From Acanthopleura granulata (taxonomy: Eukaryota; Mollusca; Polyplacophora; Chitonida; Chitonidae): 64,000 bases of DNA. A program made the position numbers and the translations under genes. The stretch lies in NCBI GenBank assembly GCA_016165875.1, contig JABBOT010000009.1, positions 17,974,790 to 18,038,789 on the forward strand, in the 5' to 3' direction. The notes below the pieces were generated by a model. That model had not been told where the DNA came from. It worked only from the letters and a program-made list of their open reading frames with translations, and did not search any database. Positions 11,101-22,910 of the stretch are shown one piece after another; position 1 is the first letter of the stretch; the number at the start of each line of letters is the position of its first letter.

Positions 11101-13649
11101 AGGGTAGGCTTATGACATAGGGTTTCACTTTGCCAGTTAATGCATACCTGTAGACATCTACAGACCTGCAGCTCACCTGTTATAGTGACAGAGCTACATG
11201 TAGGCCCGCCTACATAACGAAAGCTAACGAGAATGACTTAGCTGCTTTGACACGAATTATGGTTTAAACAATGTGGAAGGAGAGCGAGCCTGGTTTCTAT
11301 AAAGCTGTCATGTGCTACCTTGTAGGGTAGTAGTTGGTAGTTATTTACCATAGCTTCTAAATGTTGCAAACATTGCTTCTCCACCCGAGGTACCCCCTCC
11401 ATTTGAGACCCACCATGTCTTCGCATACCCTCGTTTTGAGTTAGCTACAGCTGCTCTATGCCTGCAGCTTTCGCACTGTAGCTCTCAGCCAAGGAGAGCT
11501 ACAGTTCTGTATCTGTATTGAGGCTTCCGCGTTCAGAATAAATAATTATATACTGGGTGTTTGAAGAGCACTTTAGTGGGCTGCAAATGAACCAATTACC
11601 ATACGAACTTGTCACATGTTTACTATAAAACACTTAATTTATCTCTTGCATAGTTTTCATTGTGCTTAAAACAAATTGTGTTTATTTTCCCTTTGACAGA
11701 GTTGCTTGTTTTTGTTGCGTAGCAGCGAGATGTTGGCATACCGCTGATAACATTGGGCGTGGTTTTGTACTATATGTACCCTCTTCACTATATCAAGCCA
11801 CACACGCTACGCGTTCATGACTCCGTTTTCTGTCTTGATCAAACGACTTTGCGAATCTGTTCCAGTCCGATACTTGGCTTCTCGGGTTGGCAAATCATTT
11901 ATGCATATAGTACATTTCCAGCGTGTCAATCAAACGTATGTACTGCAAGCTCTTAAACACGTGGCGGGCGAACGTTACGACTTGACCCAGCTATGAAGTA
12001 TCAGCATGATATATGTAGAACGTTAAAATCTGCGTAGCCAAATCAGATTTAGGAGTAACAAACTGACATTCCGAACTCTGGCCTTCTCGCTCTGGTCTTA
12101 TGTCTTCGATCACGGGCCGCTTGTGATCAAAACGATCGGATGTTCCAAGAAGTATTTTGACGTCATGTTTTAATATAACAGCAGACCAGCATCTATCTGT
12201 TTAATTATGCCTTTTTAGAGGTGTGGAAAAATCGGGTGTTTCTAAGATTTTACCTGTCATCGGCTGTGTGCGCGAAAGCACGTTGTCTGGTCCTTCCTGC
12301 CATTGAAATATGCGAACTACGATTTGATTGGATAATATATTTAGTTATCGAGTCTGATGGATCGGTTATTTCTGCCCACTGGATCAATACATAAACGTAG
12401 AGCTACAAGATAGGCGAAGTGTCTGACTAAAACAATATACAACAGCAAGACATACTGATGTGGCGTCGTCGATGTATTATAAAGAGTAGGCTACACACTG
12501 GCAAAAGTGCACATCCACATAATCTTGAGCACCAGAAGTACATAATTTGTGTACTTTGTATAATATATCCACAATGACGTGTGTACCACTGATACACATG
12601 CATTGCGGATATGCAAATTTGTACTGTTGTTTTACAGAATATCAGTTCTTTTACCTGTCACTCGTTCGCTAAATTAGAAGAAATACACGTGAAACAAATC
12701 TAATGCATCCTTGCTCTTTTTGTTTCGCCCAGCAGTTTATCAGCATATTCTCATTTCTCGACAGAACTCATTAGCAAAAACACCTGATGTTTTTGATCTG
12801 CAATCTCTGGCCGTCCTTCGTTTAAATGTGAATGGTGCGTGACTGAATGCATTTGATGTTACGAGAAGAACTTCTGCCTAATCAGAAAGACTGAGCAGGC
12901 AGTTAATGACAAACGTATCGATTAAAGCAACTGAATCTTGGAAGTTTGCAACGCCTCTGGTAATAGTCAGACCCACGTATATCATTTAATTAATTCATCT
13001 TAAAATAAAAAACCGAATACATGTATATGGATTAACACATTGTTGCATAATGTCAAACTCGATTTAATCTCGCGAGATACTGCGTATTTGTCTGATACAT
13101 GCATGCAAGCTAGTTGCACCTTCTAATACGCAAGTTTACAATAAGTTATGTCTTTTTTACAGTAGGCCTACATGTATGTAATTTTCATTAGAAAGGTATT
13201 ATTCGCGTTATACATGAAATGGTTACCATTTTCTGCCTGTTAAATCAAGGCCAGTGGGCAGATTAAAGTCAGCTCAAACTTTATGTATCGGTGTATATCC
13301 TTGATGTATGCTGGTGACATGTAATTCCTGTATCAATTTCGATTTGCTCTGAATATAGCCGTCTGGTTTTCGATTTTAATCTTTCAAGGTTCGTGGTGAA
13401 TTAAGAAGTATAGCTTGTAATTAGGTTCAACAGAATGAACTACCCGCGCATCAGCTGCCAACTCGTGAGGTGGGTGAAACTGCTTTGGAGACTTGTGGCA
13501 GGGGCGATCCAAGTGATCCATCATAGGTTGTTGAGGCCAAACGCCACCGAAAAGAAAGACCGCCATCTTTAAAAGCAAAGAGAGATAACTCGCCCTATCA
13601 AATAACATTCCAGGCAGGAGGAGGGTTTCTCTAGAATGGCTCCTGTTCT
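11101..13649. other. Long spacer, nothing recognised
   Basis: About 2.5 kb of unique-looking AT-rich sequence. All frames are short and none resembles a known family. Confidence 0.5.
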
Positions 13650-13888
13650 AATCGCCAGTCCAGTACAGTTAGGTCACTGGGGACCAGAATTAATCACTTT
13701 CAAAATGCTAGGTGTGGTTTATCCAGGCAGCGTCTTGAGGGATTTGCACAGGTGCATCGTTCATACCGATCAGTTTTGATTTGCACTTGGACTTCGAACC
13801 CACTCGGGACTACCTACAGCGGGTGGGAGAGGAGCGGAACACCATCACGAAGAGAATCCCGGTGCCTTAGGCCATCCCTTTAATTCTG
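13650..13888 (-). mobile_element. tRNA-derived SINE or tRNA pseudogene, minus strand
   Basis: On the minus strand, GGATGGCCTAAGGCACCGGG gives an A-box and GAGTGGGTTCGAAGTCC about 70 bases later gives a good B-box. Head length is as for a tRNA with a long variable arm (Leu/Ser type). Unpaired positions and extra sequence downstream argue against a working tRNA. No second copy was found in the window, so the SINE body is inferred. Confidence 0.45.
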
Positions 13889-14106
13889 TCATGCTTTTTT
13901 TCCGTCATTTCTTCCCTCAGTTGAAACCTACAAGGTGCTCCATCTGCCCTATCTCAACTGTCAAGTTACATCGTTCTCTGAACGGCCAACCTCTATTACT
14001 TGTTTGTGCTGCTTAATAAGAGAGAAGAAAGAAAAGGAAAGGATTTGTGGTTATAACATATCCATATCTGATAGTTCTCAAGGGTTTATTGAGCATCCGA
14101 TTTTGG

Positions 14107-14201
14107 GGTCTTGGGTTACCCCGGCCTGTGCCCGGTTTCCTACCATCGGGAAAATATTCTTGAGTACGGCGTAAACCACCAACGAAATAAATAAATAAAT
14201 G
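14107..14201 (+). mobile_element. Family A SINE, short 3' fragment
   Basis: CCTGTGCCCGGTTTCCTACC, then AAATATTCTTGAGTACGGCG, then TAAACCACCAACGAAATAAA match the last third of the family. The piece between the CCATAATGCTGG block and the tail is deleted. Confidence 0.82.
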
Positions 14202-14411
14202 GTGAGCATCCATTAGTTGAAAGTGTGAAAGATACATTTTTCCCAGGTAAATCAGCAATAGGTACATTATTTGGAAATATGGATGTGTCATATAATTTTT
14301 TTTATTATTATTTTCAAGTTTAAAACCTAATACCAAACTTATTGTTGTGTAAATGAATGTAGCATACAGGCCAATGTCTTTTGCGGTCAAACTTGTCTTA
14401 GCCAATATACT

Positions 14412-14640
14412 GAGAAGAACAGCTAGTCTAGATGTCAACACCAACGCCTACACGGAACGAGACCCATGTCAAGATGTTGACAGGACAAGCTAGTCTTGAC
14501 GTGAACATCTACACAGAACAAGACCCAAGTATAGATGTTGACAGGACAAGACTGCCTTGACGTCAGCGTCTACACGGAACAAGGTCTATATCAAGATGTT
14601 GAGAGGACAAGCTAGTCAACGTCTACACGGAACAAAATTA
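14412..14640 (+). repeat. 61-bp minisatellite, about 4 copies
   Basis: ACACGGAAC or ACACAGAAC occurs at 14450, 14511 and 14572, exactly 61 bp apart. It recurs at 14625 in a unit shortened by 8 bp. The unit also contains AGATGTTGACAGGACAAGCT and TCTTGACGT. Confidence 0.9.
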
Positions 14641-15519
14641 ATGTTCAAGTATTGTGGGGACAAAAGTAATCGAAATATAAAAGCTATGGCTGAACCGACA
14701 TTGGTATACCAGCCGTCAACCAAATGGGCGATCCGGGTAAATAATCCCCACACCAGTTTCCAGAAACGACAAATAACACAAATTCCCAAAGAACTAAGAG
14801 AATATATAAATAAAAAATTATAACGGATTTATGCAAAGAGAAGCAATCAACAGTTTTCAATGATGACGAAAAGACGTAATGAATGTTTTAGTCATAAAAT
14901 CAATATCCAAATCGTGTAATACACTATATGATTGTGCATAAGGCGTACACGTACTTGTATCTCGCCATTTGACATTTGGTAGATGCTAGGGAAAATATGA
15001 TGATTTTAATTTACGTTACAAATTTTTAAAGAACAAACAATAAAAACAACTAGTGTGTCAAGGATACTCCAGCAAACATCTTCATTCAAGTTTTTTAATT
15101 TCTATAATGCGTTTAACTCTCCAATTGGCAAATATGGACGGACAATTCCAGGCCTTTTGGCATGTGGTATACTGCTTTCATCCATGTACATGTAGTCAGT
15201 TTAATTCTGGGCTACGGTTTGCGCAAACGTTCATGTTTATAACGCTTTTATAAACAGTTGCAATTAAAGCTCAACTGACATATCTATATTTGTATTCCAT
15301 ATTAAAATTAATCACGAAGAATGAGTTTGAAATTTGAAAGGAGTTTTACGCTGGCATGTAGAATATCGGCTATTTGTGATTATGGATTTGGGACAGAATT
15401 ATACAGTTGCTTTGCATGTCGTACGTTGCATTGGAGCTGGGTGGGGGAGTTTTTATTCCATAGCTTGCGGTATTAAGATCATTCATTTGTTGTTTTCTCT
15501 TTAATTATTACCACGGCGA
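14641..15519. other. Spacer, nothing recognised
   Basis: A short frame at 14557-14823 begins in the 61-bp array and runs into unique sequence with no domain. Nothing else could be supported. Confidence 0.5.
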
Positions 15520-15685
15520 TCACATATATGGGTGGAGGAAACCAGAATGCCCAGGATAAACCACTGATCTTTGGCACGTTACTGACAACGTGGAAAGCCG
15601 TGTATCCTCCCACTATAATGCTCGCCGCCGTCGTATACGTGAAATATTCTTGAGTACGGCGCAAAAGTACAATCAGATGAATAGA
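15520..15685 (+). mobile_element. Chimeric SINE: family C box joined to family A tail
   Basis: 15531-15590 reads GGAGGAAACCAGAATGCCCA and ACCACTGATCTTTGGCACGT, as in family C copies near 35530 and 42285. From about 15610 it switches to TAATGCTCGCCGCCGTCGTA and AAATATTCTTGAGTACGGCG, the family A tail. The final ACACCAATCAAAT part is diverged. Confidence 0.65.
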
Positions 15686-16339
15686 GAATAACTTTCCGAT
15701 ACGTTATGTACAGATGTACACAAAGAAGTGGTTTTTACCTAATACTAGACCCCAAAACGGCAACACGCTCTTCGCCGACCGAATGCTGCCAAGGCTCTTT
15801 CGAATGCTCTCAATTTCTTCACGAACAATGGAAGCAGGGGATCTACAAATTCTATGTCAAAATGCGGGTTTGAATCCATAATACATTGGAATGGTGAGAT
15901 CTTCCAAATGAAAAGAAATGTTACTGTTTTAACCATGAAAATTGAAGGGCTCTGGAGTTCTTGAAATAAGCGAAGGTTGTAAGTATTAAGATATAATTCA
16001 TCTGCATATAATGTTTTGAGCCAATCGAAAGTTAGAAGAAAATTTTAATACAAACACATATGTATTCATATTTTATATGTTTCAAAATTGTTGAAAAAGA
16101 GGTACGAAATTATTAGTTTGGACCGATTTGATGAACCAGGTACACCACTGGCAATATCCCAGTTTTACTGCCTCATCTCCGTTGCGCAATTGTGACACGC
16201 CACTCTCTGCTATTGCAGAGTGAAGGTCCAGTGGTTGTTTGTTATAAGGTAACTATACTGTTTACATGGTAAAGTCGTGAACTTTATGCCATAAAGATAT
16301 ATATACAGGTATCTACTTTTTACAGCCCAAATTAAATTA
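15686..16339. other. Spacer, nothing recognised
   Basis: AT-rich unique-looking sequence. A minus frame at 15745-15936 shows no domain. Confidence 0.5.
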
Positions 16340-16755
16340 ACCGCATAAAGTTTTGGAATGTCCATTGTGAAGGGTAGGCTTTACAACGTAAAGTTTTATA
16401 ATGTCCATTACGAAGTGTAGACATAACCACATAAAGTTGTATTATGTACATTATGAAATGTAGGTATTACCACACGGTTTTATAATGTCCATTAAAACAT
16501 ACATTATGAAATGTAGGTATTACCACACGGTTTTATAATGTCCATTAAAACATACATTATGAAATGTAGATATTACCACACGGTTTTATAATGTCCATTA
16601 AAACATACATTATGAAATGTAGATATTACCACACGGTTTTATAATGTCCAATAAAACATACATTATGAAATGTAGATATTACCACACGGTTTTATAATGT
16701 CCAATAAAACATACATTATGAAATGTAGATATTACCACACGGTTTTATAAAATGA
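16340..16755 (+). repeat. 53-bp minisatellite, 6 nearly identical copies plus degenerate leader units
   Basis: GAAATGTAG occurs at 16455, 16508, 16561, 16614, 16667 and 16720, each exactly 53 bp apart. The unit includes ATTACCACACGGTTTTATAA and TGTCCATTAAAACATACATT. Differences run in order (TAGG to TAGA; CCATT to CCAAT), as expected for recent unit-by-unit expansion. Older units with AATGTCCATTRYGAAG precede the array from about 16340. Confidence 0.95.
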
Positions 16756-17037
16756 TCAAAATTCAACAAGGTGGTTAGTTTCCATCTGTACTTTGCCCAA
16801 ACTAAGGAGGACGTCTTCCTTCAGCAGCTGAGCGTCGTGTCTTGGTTTAATTTATTTAATTTAATTATATTTCCAGCCTTGGTGCGTGATGTAGCCGGGA
16901 GTGGGGGATGGGTGAATAATCTATCGCCAACCTACATCAGCTTACATGTTATCACACTTCATCACAGTGCCTTGTCAGGGAGCATGTGTGCTGGTTTATT
17001 AAACTTAGTTATTACAGCCTGTCAAAAAGCAATTTAG

Positions 17038-17335
17038 TGACGGGGACTTCGCTCAAATGGCAAAGTGCCTGATTGCGACCACGAGATCAACCCCGGTCTT
17101 GGGCCTGCGCTCTTATTCTTCGTCAGGGCGCGGTGACAACAAACCGTCGAGGGTTACAGTGGAATGGTATTTTATATGCTCGTTACAGACCAGTTGTCTT
17201 CCATCAGCACGAGGTCTGTACGTCACGTGTTCGTCAGCAACATACCAGACGTCGCCCGTTAACCCCAGACATTCTTGTTACCTCCATCCATAAGTGGAAC
17301 ATTGTTGTGTATGGCGTTAAGCAACAATCAAATCA
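17038..17335 (+). mobile_element. tRNA-derived SINE with a different head, family A-like tail
   Basis: The head GGGGACTTCGCTCAAATGGC has an A-box-like stretch and ACGAGATCAACCCCGGTC has the B-box. The end ATAAGTGGAACATTGTTGTG...GGCGTTAAGCAACAATCAAA is a variant of the family A tail (AAGTGAAATATT...GGCGTAAAACACCAATCAAA). Several open frames cross the element, the longest at 17073-17621. They are by-products of its higher GC content. Confidence 0.7.
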
Positions 17336-17994
17336 GTTTAAATTATATATAAATAATGTGACATCGGTATCAGCTAGAAAGAAGATGGATATTGGCCTTT
17401 TAGGAAATATATTTTGTTTCACCTGCTGCACCCGAGAAATTCAGTCGTATGTATCATTTCATAAGATTACTGATAGAATATGTCAATTTTCTCATTTGAC
17501 TTGCATAACAACAGCTGTGCAGTGTATGATATGGAGAGACAGGCCTATATATTTGAAACTATTCCTGCCGAATGATGGATTCCTTCTCACAAAGGGCTGT
17601 GGAAAAGTATCATACTTTTAATTTATAGTTATTAGAAGTATATTAGACCATTGTTACATTGCGCAGAGATGTGTCTTTTACGGAAATGTTGAGATCCTTT
17701 GTATCATGGCAGGTTTACATAGAATAATAAAAATTATCCAACAGAAATGACTTTAACGATACCTGTGGATTCACGACCGAATATCCCTGAAATCTCTTGA
17801 TATCGTCAGATTATATATGTGTTATTCTGATATCTCCTGAATCATGATCAAATCTCGGAGAAGACATTCATATGCCTTAATTACTGTATCCACCTGAGGA
17901 CAAAATCGGTAGACAGATATGGCTGCGTCGGGTTGGTGTTAAGACGTAATTATTTATTCATACTTGGAACAGTGAAATCCTAGTATTCATTAAA
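17336..17994. other. Spacer, nothing recognised
   Basis: No feature could be supported in this AT-rich stretch. Confidence 0.5.
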
Positions 17995-18202
17995 AAAAGT
18001 TAAAGCAGGAGCAGAAATAGGCTGAGGACGACAGTGTGATAGTAGTTGATAAATAGTCACAAGCAACCGGTGAAATTCGGCATCTGGTCAAACTACCGTT
18101 AAAACGTGAACGTTTAAAAAGTAACAACTTCGACGACCTTAACACCATGGCTTGTGCAGAACTGGATAAAAAAAAATGCAGTGATATTTGCTGTAAGTTA
18201 TC
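17995..18202 (+). repeat. Family D repeat, plus strand
   Basis: It shares GACGACAGTGTGATAGTAGT, CACAAGCAACCGGTGAAATT, AAAAGTAACAACTT, CACCATGGCTTGTGCAGAA and a poly-A/ATGCAGTGATAT end with the other D copies. The middle is diverged. Confidence 0.7.
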
Positions 18203-18571
18203 AAAAACCGTTGGCCTGTAATTACTCAGAATGCTTGTGTTGTCACCACATTTAATAAACAGTCACACGAAATCACGTGACTCACGGACGACAACAAAAG
18301 AATCTTGATAAATTGTCATTTAACACATTTTCTTTAGAATGACAAAAGTAGCAAAATACTGAAAACTACAGCAATGAGTGTAAAACGGGTTTGTATTATT
18401 TTTGCTTTGTTAAAAAAAATGCATGGACTTCTTGACGCGATGAGCATGTTTCGGTGTTAAAAATGGGACTCTCTTGGCCTATGCACGTTATCATGTCACA
18501 AGCAGCATGGTCAGACTAAAAATGCAGAATAACTTACAATATGGAACTGAAGAACTGACGATGAAGGAAGG

Positions 18572-18712
18572 CTGCTTTATTTATTTATTTGATTGGTGTT
18601 TAGGCTATATTCAAGAATACTTCACCTCTTCGCCGGCCAATCAGAGCCGCATGGACTGCAACTCACAGAGACGTCTTTCGTAAGAGGCTACTGGGTGATA
18701 GCTTGGAACTCT
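18572..18712 (-). mobile_element. Family A SINE, minus strand, internally deleted
   Basis: Starting from the tail, TTTATTTATTTGATTGGTGT and ATATTCAAGAATACTTCACC are clear. The body is then mostly lost, and ATGGACTGCAACTCACAGAG returns near the head. Confidence 0.75.
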
Positions 18713-19159
18713 ACCCCCTTTGACGGCTCCAACCTGTTTTAATATAAAAACGGGCACGTAGTCAGTTCAGTGTCGGTGGCTCTTTGATATCAATTTGAGG
18801 CAATACTTCCTTCGTAACACGACGAGGCCTCTTGTTTTAGAAATGTTAACATGTACTTATGCGGCTGTTTGGTTCGGACCAACCCAAACAAACTGCTTGA
18901 TAGTCAATCCGCACGTGAGGCACAACCCTGTACCAAGATGGCCTATACAAGGAAGTACGAAGATAATCAATTGTAAACGATATGACACCGCTGAAACAAT
19001 CTCATTCACTGCAAATTGTAAAAAACTGCTTAAGTTGTTTCTCTCTAAGTTTCCACACTATCTGCCGCGGTATCTAATCATTAATGTGTGATCGATTCAA
19101 CAAGGCGTGTGTATCCTTTAATTTAAAATATCAATAATACATGCGAAAGTTTGCCTTCA
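18713..19159. other. Spacer, nothing recognised
   Basis: A 98-codon plus frame (18795-19091) has no domain or repeat and no splice context. Confidence 0.45.
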
Positions 19160-19283
19160 ACCTGCGGATGGTCGTGGGTTTACGCGGGGCTCTGCCCTGT
19201 TTCCTCCTTCCAATATGCTGGCCACCGTCGTATAAGGAAAATATTTGTGAGTACGGCGTAAAACACCAACCAAATGAATAAAA
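19160..19283 (+). mobile_element. Family A SINE, 5'-truncated
   Basis: AACCTGCGGATGGTCGTGGG, CAATATGCTGGCCACCGTCG and GTGAGTACGGCGTAAAACAC follow in order. The head is absent and the AAAT tail is short. Confidence 0.85.
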
Positions 19284-19625
19284 CATGATATACAATTCAT
19301 GACCTTAGAAGTCTTAACTTTGCTACTTTTGTCTCTACATTTAACATATGTTGCCAGTTGTAATTTTTGTGGTCAAGAAAAAAAATAAAGAATGTCAAAT
19401 TGTGGTTTAAGTAAAACCTGTCTTGGTTAAGTCAACCCCCAAGACGGAATAATTATTTCTCTCAATAAAATGTAAACATATAAACATTCAATAAAAATTT
19501 ACAAATAAAAGACCACTCACTCTAATGAGATATTATTTTCATCCACCGGCAACATTTAGATGCATTACTATGATGGCTGGTTTGTGTCATTTCGCTTTTT
19601 CTTAATTTTGCTTTTTGAGAACAAG

Positions 19626-19812
19626 AAAATGAGATCGGGAAAACGTGAAAATGCGAGAATGCGAGAATGCGAGAATGTGGAGAAAAGAAATTAAGAAAAC
19701 TAAGAATGTTTGCATGTTTTCGAATTCTCGCGTTTTCATAATTTCGTCTTTTCGCCTTTTCCTGTTTTCGTCTTATCGCGTTTTCGTGTTCCTATTTTCT
19801 AATTCTTGTAAT
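19626..19812. repeat. Mirrored GAAAAYGCGAG / CTCGCGTTTTC palindromic cluster
   Basis: The left half carries repeated GAAAATGCGAGAATGCGAGA. The right half carries TTCTCGCGTTTTCATAATTT, TTCGTCTTTTCGCCTTTTCC and further TTTTCG words, the complement of the left words. About 40 bp of AAGAAA-rich sequence lies between. It could fold into an imperfect stem, and the arms themselves are short tandem repeats. Confidence 0.6.
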
Positions 19813-19907
19813 TTAGCATTGGCATCAGCAAGTTAAATTAAGAAAACACCAACTGGCACAAGGGAGCCATCATATATAAAAACAGTTCTGTTGGGAAAAC
19901 AAAATGG

Positions 19908-20169
19908 CCTCCCAATAAAGCGGTCGCCGTGAGTTCAGCTCGTAAAGTTCAGCTCATGCTGCCTTCCTCTAATTTCGTACGTGGAAAGGTCTATCAGCAA
20001 CCTGTGGAAGGTCGTAGGTTTACAACGGAGTTGTCCGGTTTCTTCCCACCATAATGGCGACCTCTTTCGTGTAAGTGAAATATTCTTGAGTAGGGCGTAA
20101 AACACCACTCAAAGAAATAAATGAATAAATAAATAAATAATTAAGTAAATAAATAAATAAATAAATAAA
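19908..20169 (+). mobile_element. Family A SINE, nearly complete, A-box region lost
   Basis: GGCCTCCCAATAAAGCGGTC, GGTCTATCAGCAACCTGTGG and AAATATTCTTGAGTAGGGCG run in order, followed by a long AAAT repeat tail. A short duplication of GTTCAGCTC is seen near 19936-19958. Confidence 0.9.
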
Positions 20170-20330
20170 TGCGGGTTTACTCTCAGCCCGTATGTGGGCA
20201 GGTCTGCCAGCAACCTGCGGATGGTTGTGTGTTTCCCCCGGGCTCTGCGCGGTTTTCTCCCACCATAATGTTGGCCGCCGCCTAATAAGTTAAATATTCT
20301 TGAGTACGGTAAATAAATGAATAAAACAAA
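20170..20330 (+). mobile_element. Family A SINE, second copy directly behind the first
   Basis: Directly after the previous copy's AAAT tail the body restarts with GGTCTGCCAGCAACCTGCGG. It ends at AAATATTCTTGAGTACGGTA with no AAAACACC part. The insertion point appears to be the AAAT tail of the first copy. Confidence 0.87.
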
Positions 20331-20734
20331 AATGGCAGCAACAACTGGACTAGAACATTAGAAGCCATAGTATAGCTTACTTAACAAGTATAATTCGTTT
20401 TCATTACTGCTCTGTGCTGTCGTTGTTGTTATAAGTGTTATTTGTATTCGATGCTCTGCATTATCGTGTATCCGAAGATCATATGTTCATGTGTGTTTTG
20501 TCTTAAATCTTTGAACTGAGAAGCGAACTTACTAGTGCTTTTTCTTCCAACCTGCATTGAGAGATACTTTGTACGAAGCCTAATGTTACACGCACTTTTA
20601 TTGCCAAGCTGTACCAAAACTCGGAAAAGGTATTGGTTAATAGTAAGTATATCGCCACCCGGCATTGACAAACAACCGTATTGCACATTGGTAACTGATA
20701 TAAACTAGCGATGTGGCGACTTGCCCATGAAATC

Positions 20735-20945
20735 TGCTCATCTCTATGGAGTGCACTGTGGCAAGATTTTCTTTAGGTCGGGAGATCCAGGATCAATCCT
20801 GGGTGGGATCAAACCAAAGACTTTAAAAATGGCACATGTCGCTGTCTGGCTTGGAGCTCAGCACTGAGAGGTTAGATCAAGGAAACACGATTGGTCGGCC
20901 CGGTGTCAATATAATGTAAGGGTGGGGTGTCATATTTGGTGTCTG
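20735..20945 (+). mobile_element. Family B SINE, 3'-truncated
   Basis: It shares GGGATCAAACCAAAGACTTT, AGCTCAGCACTGAGAGGTTA and CCGGTGTCAATATAATGTAA with the copy at 3122-3445. The B-box-like part is AGGATCAATCCTGGG. The final third and the CATA tail are missing. Confidence 0.8.
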
Positions 20946-22094
20946 AATTTTATATTTGGGCCTGCAGCCGATACACCTACTCTGATACACCTTATTGTTC
21001 TGTACCAAATATACAATGTACTGGGTCTTGCGTTCACTACAGAATGAATGTGCTTGCCTTCAGCCAGTATGATATACGACACACGTGGGAGAGTTCACAT
21101 GGATCTCGCCAAAGATCGGGGGTTATCTACGGGCACTCCGATTTCACCAATCATTAAATTGAGCACGAAGTCCTCCACTTAATTTTTATTATTTGTCAAA
21201 CCACAGGTTTCCAGAGGGGGTTCTAAAAATGCTTAATGAAGTCTACATGGTCACTGCCAACACCGTACTAATCAACGTGACTTGGATTCAAAAATAAGTG
21301 AAGGTGATCGCGCACAAAACTTTGACAGAGATGTGACTGCAAAGAAAACTCCAGATACCCCACTGAAGAGTCTCAGCTCTCTTCCGTTTTTAAACCGCTC
21401 GAGTTTCTTTGAATCTGGCGGCTTGGCCAAGAGAGAGCGAATTTTTTTAGTGTGTTTTTTCGTCTCTGTCTCTGCCTGCATTGTTGTCAACATCGGTTTT
21501 CCGTTCACTCAGGGAAATACCCCGAACACATTCTTTTCTGTCGATGCTGGCAAAAAATCTCCTTACTAAATCTTATTGGCAAAAGAAAAATTATACCATG
21601 AGTTCCCCTCATTCTCCGGAAGTGGATGTCTCGAGGCGTTTTTTTCTGTCAACTCTTGCTGATAAATGACAGCAGAGCCTTGTACAGCATGTAGATTTTG
21701 CGACACAGGTAGTCGTTCTCGGTTCCACCGTGATTGTTTGACTGTCCAATTGAACCAAAATGTCTCAGTTTTATCGTTTGTGATAGCCTGGAAACTACTG
21801 CACCGATGTTTGTCTATACCCACCCAGAGAAGCCACCCTAACAATCATCAAGAGCCGGGAAGAGTTTTGATGTATTAGCCATGACAAAATATTGCTGGAC
21901 GCTCTCAGTGCTAGTGGCTAGCCAATTCCGAAATTGCTTCATGGCTACTCGAAATGAATTGTCCGTCTCTTTCATGTTCTAGGTTTCCAAAACACTACCA
22001 CATTTTTTAAAAAATATTTTTATGTCACTCCAGCTTCTTTCTTCTTTTTTCCTATGTGTGTATATATTGTAGCAGAATACATATTGACCTTACA
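20946..22094. other. Spacer with a weak open frame at 21240-21568
   Basis: An uninterrupted plus frame at 21240-21568 contains a hydrophobic stretch, FLVCFFVSVSACIVVNIGF, that would suit a membrane segment. It has no methionine and no good splice acceptor or donor. I do not call it a gene. Confidence 0.4.
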
Positions 22095-22160
22095 ACTGTC
22101 TGTCATCGTACGAGTGAAATATATTTGAGCGTAGGGTTAAGCAACTATCAAATGAACGAA
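22095..22160 (+). mobile_element. SINE tail fragment
   Basis: GTACGAGTGAAATATATTTG, then GGGTTAAGCAACTATCAAAT, is a diverged form of the tail seen at 17320 and in family A. Confidence 0.5.
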
Positions 22161-22204
22161 AGCAAGATAATGAACAGGGTACATAGATAATGACGTTACA
22201 GGCT

Positions 22205-22910
22205 TTTAATGAATCGCCCAATCAACAGAAAAATCCTATTACCAACAATTCACCAGCAAACAAAGTTTTATTGAATCAACTGAAAAAGCAACCAGCACTC
22301 CCACCAAACAGCCCACATTAGACACCAAGCGAATGCAGTAACAAGTCATCAACACTTATCCAATAATTAACCAGCAACCTAATCCAGTAGCCAGCAACGA
22401 AACTAATTAATGTAAGAATTACTGATTACGCCATGCCACCGAACTAATGACTTATTCTAATAATCAATCTTGAAAACCAAGGCAATAACCAACAATCACC
22501 TAAAGAACCAATTCAACAAACCAACAGGCACACCGAACAATCAACCGTGAAACCAATGTCATAACCAACAATTAGCGGGCGCACCACTGCAACAACCAGC
22601 TACCAACGGACAAACCAGTTCAGTAACCAACCAGAAACCGGCTAGAAAACCCAGTAAACAGTCACCCGGCAAAACCAATTGCAATAACAAATCAACTAAA
22701 CAAGGTTCAGTTTGTAAAACCATCTTTATTTTTTTTTTACCAGAAATCAACCGGCAAATTAATCCACTCGCCAATAATCAACCTGTAAACCAATCCACTA
22801 TCCTGAAATCAACCGGCAATCGAATCCAATAACCAATAATGAACCTGTTTATCAATCCAATAACATACAATCACCAGGAAACCAATCCAATAACCAAGAG
22901 TCCCCCAGCA
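22205..22910 (+). repeat. Degenerate 30-31-bp tandem array, roughly 20 units
   Basis: Units of the form CAATCCAATAACCAATAATG plus AACCTGTTTAT recur at 30-31 bp. Spacing is best kept at 22850-22910. The whole 700-bp tract is rich in AACCA, AATCA and CAATAAC words and almost free of G on this strand. Confidence 0.75.

Noticed and set aside
16340..16755. CRISPR-like array of regular repeats
   Set aside because: The repeats are contiguous with no unique spacers, and the genome is clearly an animal's.
17073..17621. A 182-codon plus frame as a gene
   Set aside because: Its first half lies inside a tRNA-derived SINE and the rest has no domain.
21240..21568. Membrane-protein-like internal exon
   Set aside because: No methionine, no good splice sites, and the opposite strand of the following region is open as well. 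The hydrophobic stretch alone is not enough.
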